Shown here piece after piece: positions 26,260 to 35,140 of a stretch of DNA of 64,000 bases (position 1 is the stretch's first letter; each line of letters starts with the position of its first letter). Source of the stretch: Bacillota bacterium (GTDB lineage: Bacteria; Bacillota; Clostridia; Peptostreptococcales; Acidaminobacteraceae); contig JAOARG010000022.1 in NCBI GenBank assembly GCA_025210655.1, positions 42,877-106,876 of the forward strand, written 5' to 3'. A program made the position numbers and the translations under genes. Below the pieces are notes generated by a model. It searched no databases. It saw only the letters and a program-made list of their open reading frames with translations, and was not told the origin of the DNA.

Positions 26260-26615
26260 AGAGTGTAGACAAAGTCAACACTCTCGTTAAGCAATATATT
26301 GATAATCTCAATATATGTGAAGCAGGTGCATTCGCACCGTTAAGCATCTATTTCTATAGACGTTAAGCAGCGTTTTTTAAACGCGTACAAGGAAACCTTG
26401 CTACGCAAGCTAGAGTTTTAAAGCTTGTAATAGCAAGGTTTTTAAGTTCTTTCTTATAGAAGTATTTCCCCTTTGGGAAATTACCTTGTACGTAATTCGA
26501 AGAATTACTGCTTAACAATGAATTGATTAATTCATCGCTTCACAGGAATAAAATGACCGCTTAACGTTATGATTCGTCATAATGCTCAACCAGACTGTAG
26601 TTTGTCTGCAGTCTT

Positions 26616-26645
26616 AGAGCTCGGATAAAATCCGAGCTCTTTTTA
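26616..26645 (+). terminator. Terminator hairpin, right copy
   Basis: AGAGCTCGGAT-AAA-ATCCGAGCTCT followed by TTTTT. It retains the T tract, so it probably was the original terminator of the chemoreceptor gene. Confidence 0.75.
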
Positions 26646-27593
26646 CACCCCTGTCAAAGGTTCTCCACCATTTAGTACGCTTATTATGTTCCTAGCAGCT
26701 AAGTCTGCCATAGCTGTTCTTGTCTCTGTAGAGCTACTTCCTATATGGGGAAGTAGGACTACATTGTCCATTTTTATTAAATCAATCGGAACTAAGGGTT
26801 CATTTTCATATACATCGAGTCCTGCACCAAAAATCTTTTTTTCCTTGAGGATTTTAACAAGTGCCTCTTCTTTGATAACGGCTCCTCTTGAGGTATTGAT
26901 TAATATTGCATTATTTTTCATAAGGGACATGTTATCATAATTAATCAGATGATGGGTAGATGAAGTCAAAGGAACGTGTACAGAAACAAAATCAGAGTTT
27001 GCCATAAGAGTGTTTAAATCAACATATTCCGCATCATATTCATTTTCAAAATCAATATCACGTTTTCTATTGTAATAGAGTATTTTCATATTATATCCTA
27101 CTGACTTTTGTGCGAATTTCTTGCCAATTCTTCCAGCTCCAACAATTCCTAAAGTCTTATTATGTATATCTTGACCTGCCATGAAATCGAAGGAGAACTT
27201 TTGCCATTTTCCATCTCTCAGATATTTATCAGCTTCTACAATTCTTCTTGCAACAGTGATAAGAAGTGCCCAAGCTGTTTCAGCAGTAGTATCGGAAAGG
27301 ACATCCGGAGTATTTGAAATAGCTATGCCTTTTTCTTTAGCATAGTTTACATCAATATTATTGTAGCCGACTGCATAATTTGCAATAATTTTAACATTCG
27401 ACAATGTATCAATAACTTCTTTATCTATTTTATTAGAGAACATAGATAAAATTCCATCGTAATTGTTAAATGATGACAAAATCTCATCTCGTGACAAATC
27501 TTGTCCGCTTGTATTTATATCAACTTCAAAGTGCTTTCTTAAAAGTTTTAGAGTGCTTTTAGGTATTAGGTCAGTTACTAGTATTTTCTTCAA
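26643..27593 (-). CDS. D-isomer-specific 2-hydroxyacid dehydrogenase
   Basis: A 316-residue enzyme. TTG at 27593 has GAGGTG six bases upstream; the ATG at 27599 would overlap that site. The NAD-binding motif GIVGAGRIGKKFA lies mid-protein; catalytic residues are Arg in NTSRGAVI, Glu in NEPLVP and His in LLPHIGSSS. Members reduce glyoxylate, hydroxypyruvate, phenylpyruvate or other 2-oxo acids with NADH. In an amino-acid fermenter, reduction of 2-oxo acids from deamination is plausible. It lies divergent to and between the two dCache receptors. Confidence 0.9.
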   Translation of the reverse strand: MKKILVTDLIPKSTLKLLRKHFEVDINTSGQDLSRDEILSSFNNYDGILSMFSNKIDKEVIDTLSNVKIIANYAVGYNNIDVNYAKEKGIAISNTPDVLSDTTAETAWALLITVARRIVEADKYLRDGKWQKFSFDFMAGQDIHNKTLGIVGAGRIGKKFAQKSVGYNMKILYYNRKRDIDFENEYDAEYVDLNTLMANSDFVSVHVPLTSSTHHLINYDNMSLMKNNAILINTSRGAVIKEEALVKILKEKKIFGAGLDVYENEPLVPIDLIKMDNVVLLPHIGSSSTETRTAMADLAARNIISVLNGGEPLTGV

Positions 27594-27659
27594 TGTCATC
27601 ACCTCAAGATAATGATAACATAAGAGATTTAATATCAAAAGGTTAATTTAAAGTAAAGA

Positions 27660-27688
27660 TTGCATAATCATTAATAATAGCTTATAAT
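27660..27688 (+). promoter_or_regulatory. Promoter of the second dCache chemoreceptor
   Basis: TTGCAT, 17-base spacer, TATAAT, about 100 bases before the start at 27790. Confidence 0.65.
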
Positions 27689-27789
27689 TTATTATGTTAT
27701 TTAAAAATACATATCATTTTGTTTGGTATCTATTAACAAATAGCATGGCGAATATTCAGAAAAATATGACATTAATAGGGGGAGTCATA

Positions 27790-29763
27790 ATGAAGTTAAG
27801 AGAGAAACTTATATTAGTTTTCTTGCTAGTAATAATTGTTCCACTTACAGCCCTGGGAGTATTATCCTATTCAAAGGCAGCTGATATTATCAAGGTTGAA
27901 ACCGAGGGGATTTCTGATACTTTGGTAGAAGAAATAGAAGGTGCTATCGAAAAGCAATTTGAAGTATACACTAAGTCTATTGATTATTTAGATGAAAATA
28001 AGATAATTTCAAGTTATGATAGGGAAGATATTGACTATGATCAAAAAGTTTCAGATACTTTAGGGACATATACTGATACATATAATGATGTAATTCATGC
28101 ATATATGGGATATGAAAGCAAAAAGTTCATTGTATATCCATTTGTTGATGTAGGAAATGACTTTGACCCAACATCAAGACCATGGTATAAAGATGCAGTT
28201 AATAAAAAAGGTATTATATGGACCTCACCTTATGTTGATGATGCAACTAAGGAGATGGTAATAAGTGCAGCATCCCCAATATATACTGAAGAGGGAGTTC
28301 TTCTTGGGGTATTAGGTATTGATATTAATATATCTAATTTAAGGGAGAGTATACTTGATGTTAAAATTGGTGAAACAGGTCACCTTACTATTTTTGATAG
28401 TGAGAACAATTTTGTGGTAGAGCAAAATGAAGAACTTGTAGGGACCAAATTAAGTAATGAAGAAATTATTTCTAACCTAAATAAAGATAATAGCAAGTTT
28501 AAATTTCAATATGAAGGAAATGAGAAACTGGGAATATACAAAAGTATAAAAAGTTTAAACTGGAAACTTCTTGCTACTATTGATATGGGAGAAATCAATT
28601 CTAAAGCTAGACCTTTAAGCAATTTAGTTATTGTTGTAGGGGCGATAGGATTACTTATATCATTAATAATTGCATATTTTTTCTCGAAGCTACTGATTAG
28701 GAAGATAAGAAGACTTACTGATGTAATCGAAACATCAAAATCTGGAGATCTTACTAGTAGATTTTCATATAGCGGAAAAGATGAGATAAATACTTTAGGT
28801 AATGATTTTAATGATATGCTAGATAGTATTACAGGACTACTTAACAACACAAAAACTGTTGTAGATGAAATGTATAAGTCTTCAGATGTATTAGATCAAA
28901 ACTCAGATGTAGCATCAGCGGCTGCTGAAGAAACTTCTGCTTCAATTGATGAAATTGCCTCAGGAGCATCATCACAAGCAAATGATGTAGAAAACTGTTT
29001 AATGATTGCATCTAGATTAGATGAAGAGTTTGAAACAATCCTTGATATTAGCAGTAAAATGCATGAGGATTCAGACGAAACAGATAGGATTAATAAGGAA
29101 GGCTTAAGTATAGTAGAAGAGTTATCAGTAAAAAATAACTTGAATACTGTAGGAATAGAGAAAATCAATGATGCAATAAAAGATTTGGATAAAAATTCTG
29201 TAAATATCCAGTCTATATTAGCAACAATTGAATCTATCTCTGATCAAACAAGTCTTTTAGCCTTAAATGCTTCTATAGAGGCAGCAAGAGCAGGAGAACA
29301 TGGAAGAGGTTTTGGTGTTGTTGCTGAAGAAATCAGAAAGTTAGCTGAGGAGTCTAACTTAGCTACGCAGAATATCAAAGTAATTATTGATGGAATAAAA
29401 GGTATGAGCAGTAATGCAATGGTATTGATGGATGAAGTTAATGGCAGAAACAAGGATCAGAATCAAGCTGTTGAAAAAGTAATGACAGTATTTGATAAGA
29501 TAGGATCTTCTATAGTTGAGACAAATACTCAAATCGATGCTATGAATTCTGAGGTATCAAGAATAGAAAACATTAAGCTAGAATTATTAAGAAACATTGA
29601 GAATATATCTTCTGTTTCACAGCAAACAGCTGCTTCAATCCAACAAGTTAACGCTTCAGTGGAAGAACAAACAGCTGCTATAAATGAAGTTTCAGAGTCA
29701 TCCAGTAAGCTAGCAGAAATATCAAGTAAACTTGATAATGAAATAAATAAGTTTAAAATATAA
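27790..29763 (+). CDS. Methyl-accepting chemotaxis protein, dCache_1 sensor
   Basis: A 657-residue chemoreceptor; ATG 27790 follows GGGGGAG, so the longer frame from 27694 (which crosses the promoter region) is rejected. Layout is the same as the receptor at 24260: helix 1 (7-27), dCache (30-265), helix 2 (270-296), HAMP, signalling tip [16 protein letters not shown]. The pocket shows SRPWYKDA, SPYVDDA and GVLGIDIN, again the amino-acid-type residue set. Divergence from its neighbour is greatest in the sensor domain, suggesting different ligands. Confidence 0.95.
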   Translation: MKLREKLILVFLLVIIVPLTALGVLSYSKAADIIKVETEGISDTLVEEIEGAIEKQFEVYTKSIDYLDENKIISSYDREDIDYDQKVSDTLGTYTDTYNDVIHAYMGYESKKFIVYPFVDVGNDFDPTSRPWYKDAVNKKGIIWTSPYVDDATKEMVISAASPIYTEEGVLLGVLGIDINISNLRESILDVKIGETGHLTIFDSENNFVVEQNEELVGTKLSNEEIISNLNKDNSKFKFQYEGNEKLGIYKSIKSLNWKLLATIDMGEINSKARPLSNLVIVVGAIGLLISLIIAYFFSKLLIRKIRRLTDVIETSKSGDLTSRFSYSGKDEINTLGNDFNDMLDSITGLLNNTKTVVDEMYKSSDVLDQNSDVASAAAEETSASIDEIASGASSQANDVENCLMIASRLDEEFETILDISSKMHEDSDETDRINKEGLSIVEELSVKNNLNTVGIEKINDAIKDLDKNSVNIQSILATIESISDQTSLLALNASIEAARAGEHGRGFGVVAEEIRKLAEESNLATQNIKVIIDGIKGMSSNAMVLMDEVNGRNKDQNQAVEKVMTVFDKIGSSIVETNTQIDAMNSEVSRIENIKLELLRNIENISSVSQQTAASIQQVNASVEEQTAAINEVSESSSKLAEISSKLDNEINKFKI

Positions 29764-29780
29764 AATTATATATTTAATAT

Positions 29781-29848
29781 TAAATGGTAAATTGAAAAGG
29801 ATTATGGCTTATAAAGAATAATCACTAAAAATTTACCATTTTTTTATT
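29781..29848 (+). terminator. Terminator-like inverted repeat
   Basis: AAATGGTAAATT and AATTTACCATTT pair over 12 bp across a ~36-base loop, followed by a T-rich tract. Confidence 0.5.
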
Positions 29849-29905
29849 CTGTATAGGATATTATTAATATATAAGGGTATATATTTAGATTAAGTAGGTG
29901 ATGAA

Positions 29906-31471
29906 ATGGGAGGACGATTGTTTAATAGATATTATTTTATATTGTTCAAAAGCATCGTTGTTATGATACTAATTGCTTTTTCTATCCTGTTTTATAATAC
30001 TTTATCCAATATTAATAATGAAAAACTAGAAAGCTTTTATAATCTAATTATCGAAGATAAAACAAACTACTCAAGGAGTGTTATAAAAAGGACAATACAG
30101 GGAGTTGAAATGGAACGGGAGATAGTGAAATCCCAACAAGTCAAAGAAGTAAATGAGGTTGTAGAATTATTAAGGGAATATATTAATATACATAGAAATG
30201 TAGATCTTTCTACTGATCCACTTTTTCAAAGTTATATGGAGAAAAAGAATTATTGTAATGTAATTGTGTTTAAAAATAAAGATATATTTTACAATTCCTG
30301 TGATGCAGATAGTATCAATCATATAGTTGATGAGGATTACATACTAGTAAAAAATACTTGGACAGTTGATGGAGATTCTTATGATAGTTTTGTTTTTGTA
30401 GATAAAAAGATTATTGATGATATTGTTAAAGAAAGACTTATAAAGAGAATTAGAAACTCAGTATTATTAGATGGTGAAAGGATTTTTGTAAATAAAGTTC
30501 ATAGATCTAAAAATGAAATACAAAAGCTAGAAGTTATAGTAAATCCTTTGGACTCAAGTAAAGAAGGAGATTTTATTTTCTTAGATGAAGTGGATTCAAT
30601 CGGTAAATTTTATAGAGTCGATGAAGTTGTTCAGATTGCTGAAATTGGTGAGGCAATATATGATATAAAAACAATGGATGAAAAAAGTGGAGATTCAGAA
30701 CATAAGTATATAGTGTCTAAGCTATATAGTGTCTATGACTGGATTATTTCAGTTTCGTTTAGTACTGATGAAATTGATCAAAAAATAGAAAAAGAGCGAA
30801 AAAACTTAAACTTAATGAGGGGAAAAGAAGTATTTCTATTTATAGCAATAATAGTTGCACTGATTGGCTTAGTATATATTATGGCTTCAATTATCGAATT
30901 AAGGGATAGGGTTAAAAAGGAAAATACAAGATTAATAGAAGCTGGGAAAGTTATAGGTAATGAATTAATAGTAATGAGGGATAAGGCAAATTTGGACCCC
31001 CTTACTAATTTATATAATAGACGTGCCATTGAAGAAAAATTTATGTCATTTATGAAAAAAAATCAGTTTGTAGATTATTCAGTACTGATGTGTGACATAG
31101 ATAATTTCAAGGATATTAATGATGCTCAGGGCCACGATGTTGGGGACTGTGTCCTTAGGAGAGTAGCTTCTACAATTACTGAAACATTAAGAAAAGAAGA
31201 TGTTGTATCAAGGTGGGGCGGAGATGAATTTCTTGTAATATTGTTTGATTCAGATAAGCATACTTCAATGATAGTTGCAGAAAAAATTAAGAAGGCTGTT
31301 GAAGGAATTGTTATTGACTGTGAAGATTTTGAAACAACATTAACTATATCAATTGGTATCGCAAAGTCATATTCAGGACTTAGCTATCAAGAAGTAATAT
31401 CTTTGGCAGATGTTGCCTTATACAAGAGTAAGAATGCAGGGAAGAATTGCATCACTTATAATGAAAGCTAA
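29906..31471 (+). CDS. Membrane diguanylate cyclase (GGDEF)
   Basis: A 521-residue protein after AGGTGATGAA. Helix 1 is at ~12-30, an extracellular region of ~280 residues without recognised fold, helix 2 at ~310-330, a short coiled coil, and a GGDEF domain (about 355-520) with intact RWGGDEF. An inhibitory RxxD site (RKED) lies five residues upstream, so activity is probably product-inhibited. It makes c-di-GMP from GTP. No EAL domain. Confidence 0.92.
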   Translation: MGGRLFNRYYFILFKSIVVMILIAFSILFYNTLSNINNEKLESFYNLIIEDKTNYSRSVIKRTIQGVEMEREIVKSQQVKEVNEVVELLREYINIHRNVDLSTDPLFQSYMEKKNYCNVIVFKNKDIFYNSCDADSINHIVDEDYILVKNTWTVDGDSYDSFVFVDKKIIDDIVKERLIKRIRNSVLLDGERIFVNKVHRSKNEIQKLEVIVNPLDSSKEGDFIFLDEVDSIGKFYRVDEVVQIAEIGEAIYDIKTMDEKSGDSEHKYIVSKLYSVYDWIISVSFSTDEIDQKIEKERKNLNLMRGKEVFLFIAIIVALIGLVYIMASIIELRDRVKKENTRLIEAGKVIGNELIVMRDKANLDPLTNLYNRRAIEEKFMSFMKKNQFVDYSVLMCDIDNFKDINDAQGHDVGDCVLRRVASTITETLRKEDVVSRWGGDEFLVILFDSDKHTSMIVAEKIKKAVEGIVIDCEDFETTLTISIGIAKSYSGLSYQEVISLADVALYKSKNAGKNCITYNES

Positions 31472-31476
31472 AATAA

Positions 31477-31512
31477 TAAGGGATAGTCGTATAAAATCGA
31501 CTATCCCTTAAC
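31477..31512. terminator. Bidirectional terminator between the cyclase and prfC
   Basis: TAAGGGATAGTCG and CGACTATCCCTTA form a perfect 13-bp stem with an 8-base loop between two convergent genes. Its core GGATAGTCG/CGACTATCC equals that of the hairpin before htpG. Confidence 0.8.
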
Positions 31513-31514
31513 TC

Positions 31515-33116
31515 TTATTCTTTTCTAAAAGATACTTCTCTTAAAATAGCATTTTCATTTCTTTCCTGTACTTTTCTTATAGACCATTCATTTTGGAATA
31601 GTAATACTGGATGCTCGTCAGCATCTTCAACAATCATAGTATCCATAGTAATAGAGAAATTCTTAGGATCAAAGTTATCCATTTCAACCCATCTTACATG
31701 TCTGAATGGAAGTCTTTCCATTACGATATCAACATTGTACTCGTTTTTAAGTCTATATTCTAATACTTCAAACTGAAGTACACCAACAACACCTATTATA
31801 AGCTCTTCCATACCTATATTAGGTCTTTTATATACCTGAATAGTTCCTTCTTCAGATAGCTGATCTATACCTTTAAGGAATTGCTTTCTCTTCATAGAGT
31901 TTTTTGCTACTACTTTAGCAAAATGCTCAGGTGCAAACATTGGAATACCTTCATACTTAAGTCCCTTATTTTTCTGACTAAGAGTATCACCAATTTTAAA
32001 TATACCAGGATCATGTAGACCAATAATATCACCAGGGTATGCGTGACTTACAAATTCCCTATCCTTAGCAAGGAATTGCTGTGGTTGAGCAAGTCTTATT
32101 TTTTTACCCTCTTGCACGTGGTGAACTTGCATACCTTTTTCGAGTTTACCAGAGCAGATTCTTAGGAAAGCAATTCTATCCCTATGTGTAGGATTCATAT
32201 TTGCCTGAATTTTGAATACAAAACCAGTAAAATCATCGTTTTCAGGATTGATAGTTCCTTCATTACTATTTCTAGGAGTAGGCGGTGTAGTAATTTCAAG
32301 GAATGACTCCAAGAAAGGTTCAACACCAAAGTTAGTTAATGCACTACCAAAGAAAACTGGAGTAAGTTCTCCTGAAAGAATCTGATCAAGTGAGAAATCA
32401 TCGCCGGCACCATCAAGAAGATCAATCTCATCAATGATTTGCTGCTGCATATCTTCTCCGATAATCTCAGCAAACTTAGGATCAGTAATATCTCCTGTAA
32501 TTGTTTTAGCAATTGACTGGCCATGATTACTATCATCAAACAATTCAACTTGCTTTTTCAATCTATTATATACACCCCTAAATTCTTTTCCTGATCCAAT
32601 TGGCCAGTTAACAGGGTATGAGTTTATTCCAAGAACATCTTCAAGTTCCTCCATAAGTTCGAAAGGATCTTTACCTGAACGGTCAAGCTTATTTACAAAT
32701 GTGAAGATAGGAATTCCTCTCATTTTACATACTTTAAATAGTTTTTTAGTTTGGTCCTCAACACCTTTAGCGCAGTCAATAACCATTACTGCATTATCAG
32801 CAGCAGTAAGAGTTCTGTAAGTATCCTCAGAGAAATCCTGGTGACCAGGTGTATCAAGAATATTTACACAGTAACCATCATAGTTAAATTGAAGTACACT
32901 TGATGTAACAGAAATACCCCTTTGTTTTTCGATTTCCATCCAGTCAGAAACAGCATGTTTTTCGCTTCTTCTAGATTTAACTGAACCAGCAGATCTGATA
33001 GCTCCTCCATATAGAAGTAACTTTTCAGTAAGGGTAGTCTTACCAGCATCAGGGTGAGAAATTATTGCGAAGGTTCTTCTACGGCGAACCTCGTCTAAAA
33101 AGTTTCCTTGTGTCAT
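31515..33116 (-). CDS. prfC: Peptide chain release factor 3
   Basis: A 533-residue translational GTPase of standard length. G1 is SHPDAGKTTLTEKLL, G2 is in QRGISVTSSV, G3 is DTPGHQDF and G4 is NKLDR. RF3 recycles RF1 and RF2 from the ribosome after peptide release. ATG 33116 starts the conserved GNFLDEVRRRRTFAIISHPD region. It is monocistronic, ending at a shared bidirectional terminator. Confidence 0.97.
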   Translation of the reverse strand: MTQGNFLDEVRRRRTFAIISHPDAGKTTLTEKLLLYGGAIRSAGSVKSRRSEKHAVSDWMEIEKQRGISVTSSVLQFNYDGYCVNILDTPGHQDFSEDTYRTLTAADNAVMVIDCAKGVEDQTKKLFKVCKMRGIPIFTFVNKLDRSGKDPFELMEELEDVLGINSYPVNWPIGSGKEFRGVYNRLKKQVELFDDSNHGQSIAKTITGDITDPKFAEIIGEDMQQQIIDEIDLLDGAGDDFSLDQILSGELTPVFFGSALTNFGVEPFLESFLEITTPPTPRNSNEGTINPENDDFTGFVFKIQANMNPTHRDRIAFLRICSGKLEKGMQVHHVQEGKKIRLAQPQQFLAKDREFVSHAYPGDIIGLHDPGIFKIGDTLSQKNKGLKYEGIPMFAPEHFAKVVAKNSMKRKQFLKGIDQLSEEGTIQVYKRPNIGMEELIIGVVGVLQFEVLEYRLKNEYNVDIVMERLPFRHVRWVEMDNFDPKNFSITMDTMIVEDADEHPVLLFQNEWSIRKVQERNENAILREVSFRKE

Positions 33117-33266
33117 GATTTCATCTTCCTTTATATATTAATTTAATAAATTTGTATATCCAACTAGTAAAGTTTATAATGGGAAGGGACAGATGTCAAA
33201 TATCTTTTTAATAAAAGATGAAAATGGGTAAGATGTAGTTGAAAGTTATAATAGGAGGTACTCATT

Positions 33267-33800
33267 GTGAAGACTATAATGGTCTATAAATCAAATAGTG
33301 GATATGTAAAAAAATATGCGGATATGATTTCTTCAGAACTAAAATGTGATATACGAGAAGGATCAAAAGTAAGTCTAGACCAGCTGAAAAACTATGATAT
33401 TATAATTTTTGGCGGTGGACTTTATGCAGTAGGTATAAATGGTATAAAACTGTTAAAGAACAATATAGATTCTTTGGTTGATAAAAAAATAGTCGTATTT
33501 GCAAGTGGTGCGTCACCGTTTAGGGAAGAAGTATACGATGAAGTGATTAATAAAAACTTTACATTAGAACAACAAGAATTAATAAAATTCTTCTATCTAA
33601 GAGGAGGCTTTGATTTTAAAAAACTTAAACTGAGACATAAAGTTGTTATGAAGGGAATGAAGATGCACCTTTCAAAGAAGGATGAGTTAACTGAGGATGA
33701 AGCAGGAATGTTAGCTGCTTTTGATAAGCCTGTTGATTTTACATCAAAAGAAAATGCTCAAGAGTTAATTGATTATGTGAAAAGTATAAGGGGATTTTAA
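33267..33800 (+). CDS. Flavodoxin-domain protein
   Basis: A 177-residue protein; GTG 33267 follows AGGAGG. The start MKTIMVYKSNSGYVKKYA is the FMN phosphate-binding loop of the flavodoxin_5 family, followed by DIIIFGGGLYAVGI (isoalloxazine loop) and VVFASGASP. The C-terminal helix region is like menaquinone-dependent protoporphyrinogen dehydrogenase-type (HemG-like) flavodoxins, but haem synthesis is not evident nearby. Electron partner unknown. Two bases separate it from the next gene. Confidence 0.8.
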   Translation: MKTIMVYKSNSGYVKKYADMISSELKCDIREGSKVSLDQLKNYDIIIFGGGLYAVGINGIKLLKNNIDSLVDKKIVVFASGASPFREEVYDEVINKNFTLEQQELIKFFYLRGGFDFKKLKLRHKVVMKGMKMHLSKKDELTEDEAGMLAAFDKPVDFTSKENAQELIDYVKSIRGF

Positions 33801-33801
33801 T

Positions 33802-34335
33802 ATGAAAATAGGGCTAGTTAGGCATTTCAAAGTAGATTGTCCACATAAGGGGCTATATAGCGGCGAACAATTTGATAAATGGTCCTATGAATATGATTAT
33901 TCAGAAGTATTTAAAAAGAAGGTGGACTTGAAAGGTATTGATTGGGAAACATGTTACTCAAGTGATCTTAAGAGGGCTATAGAAACTGCTCAGTATGCCT
34001 ATGGCGGAGAAATCACAATGTCACCATTATTAAGGGAAGTTCCAGCAAATAAGTTCACCAATAAAAATATCAAATTACCAGTAGACTTATGGCTGTTGAT
34101 GGCGAGACAGTCATGGAAAAAATCTTCAAGCTTCCAAAAAGAGACTTATCAAGATACTATAAATAGGATAGATGAGATTTTTACTGAAATAATAAAGAGC
34201 AATAGAAATACCCTTGTATTTTGTCATGGTTTTCTTATTTTGCAGATAAGAAAATATCTATTATCTAAGGGATTCAAAGGTAATCGAATAATAAAAGCAC
34301 AGAATGGAAAAATGTATTTGTTTGAGAAGGAGTAA
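33802..34335 (+). CDS. Histidine phosphatase family protein
   Basis: A 177-residue phosphoglycerate-mutase-like phosphatase. The catalytic His is in LVRHFKVD (RHF in place of the usual RHG); SSDLKRAIETA holds the conserved Arg, LLREV the acid Glu, and FCHGF the second His. These residues form a phosphohistidine-intermediate phosphatase. The substrate cannot be told. It is in an operon with the flavodoxin upstream and a small membrane protein downstream. Confidence 0.8.
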   Translation: MKIGLVRHFKVDCPHKGLYSGEQFDKWSYEYDYSEVFKKKVDLKGIDWETCYSSDLKRAIETAQYAYGGEITMSPLLREVPANKFTNKNIKLPVDLWLLMARQSWKKSSSFQKETYQDTINRIDEIFTEIIKSNRNTLVFCHGFLILQIRKYLLSKGFKGNRIIKAQNGKMYLFEKE

Positions 34336-34342
34336 TATATAG

Positions 34343-34672
34343 ATGAAAAAAGATCAGATATTTAACATAGCCTTAATACTTCTAATAGTTTTATTTGGTA
34401 TAATTATTTCCAACGGAACACCAGCTAATGACATAATAATAATTGATAGAATTATGTTAAGTACAGGACTTAAACCGTGGAGTGGGGAGTTTAGGGGATT
34501 TCATTATGCAGCGTTAGTTCAGATAGCAGTATTTATATTTACATATTATATAATCAAATCAAGGGGAAAGTTGGTGTCTGAAAAAATTGATAGACATCCA
34601 TTAGCATCTATGTTTGTACTTTGCTTTGTGGTATCAAGATTATATTTTAGTGTACAAAATATGTTTATATAG
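34343..34672 (+). CDS. Small three-helix membrane protein
   Basis: A 109-residue protein with membrane helices at about 8-24, 54-72 and 88-106 and an external PANDIIIIDRIMLSTGLKPWSGEFRG loop region. No family is recognised. It is 7 bases after the phosphatase and 11 before arsC, so it belongs to the same transcription unit. Confidence 0.6.
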   Translation: MKKDQIFNIALILLIVLFGIIISNGTPANDIIIIDRIMLSTGLKPWSGEFRGFHYAALVQIAVFIFTYYIIKSRGKLVSEKIDRHPLASMFVLCFVVSRLYFSVQNMFI

Positions 34673-34683
34673 GGAGGATAATA

Positions 34684-35082
34684 ATGAAGACAAAGGTAGC
34701 TTTTGTTTGTGTCCATAATTCTTGTAGAAGCCAAATGGCAGAAGGGTGGGCAAAGCATTTAGGTAGTGACGTAATAGAAGCATATTCAGCAGGAACTGAG
34801 AATTATCCAGAGGTTAAACCTCTTGCAGTAAAGGTCATGGAAGAAGCAGGAGTAGATATGTCAGAGCATAAACCCAAGCTTCTTACAGATATCCCAGAAG
34901 AAGTAGATATACTAATCACAATGGGGTGCAATGTCGTGTGTCCATTTGTACCATGTAAGCACTCAGAAGACTGGGGCTTAGAAGACCCATCAGGTGGACC
35001 TATAGAAGGTTTCAGAGAAACAAGAGATATCATTAAAGAAAAAGTAAAAGCACTTATTGAGCAGTTAAGAGCTGATAAGTAA
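34684..35082 (+). CDS. arsC: Arsenate reductase, thioredoxin-coupled type
   Basis: A 132-residue LMW-phosphatase-fold arsenate reductase. The P-loop is CVHNSCR (nucleophile Cys9, Arg15), and MGCNVVCPFVPC supplies the two resolving cysteines of the relay plus one extra, before the WGLEDPSG signature. It reduces arsenate to arsenite with thioredoxin. It is not next to arsR or arsB here, although an ArsP-like permease with a thioredoxin lies 5.5 kb downstream. A terminator follows. Confidence 0.9.
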   Translation: MKTKVAFVCVHNSCRSQMAEGWAKHLGSDVIEAYSAGTENYPEVKPLAVKVMEEAGVDMSEHKPKLLTDIPEEVDILITMGCNVVCPFVPCKHSEDWGLEDPSGGPIEGFRETRDIIKEKVKALIEQLRADK

Positions 35083-35103
35083 GAAAATGAATAGTGTATT
35101 TTG

Positions 35104-35133
35104 AAGCCCTCGTTTTTAGCGAGGGCTTTTTTG
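35104..35133 (+). terminator. Terminator after arsC
   Basis: AAGCCCTCG-TTTTTAG-CGAGGGCTT plus T tract. Confidence 0.85.
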
Positions 35134-35140
35134 TGGAATT

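Larger units (their letters stand above)
26233..26645. repeat. Large hairpin-ladder element flanked by duplicated terminator hairpins
   Basis: Between two identical 25-bp hairpins lie about twelve small hairpins. On the left, GTTAAGC, GTGAAGC, GTTAAGC and GTTAAGC separate stems such as AATATATTGA/TCAATATAT, GGTGC/GCACC, TCTAT/ATAGA and GCGTTT/AAACGC; then GTACAAGG pairs with CCTTGTAC around an inner AAACCTTGCTA/TAGCAAGGTTT stem. On the right, GCTTAAC, GCTTCAC, GCTTAAC and GCTCAAC separate GTAATTC/GAATTAC, ATGAATT/AATTCAT and TTATGA-TTCG-TCATAA. The spacers on the two sides are complementary. No gene is present. Confidence 0.8.

Noticed and set aside
27694..27789. 32-residue N-terminal extension of the second dCache receptor
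   Set aside because: It begins just 6 bases after the -10 element of the promoter at 27660-27688, and the ATG at 27790 has GGGGGAG and aligns with the paralogue start.
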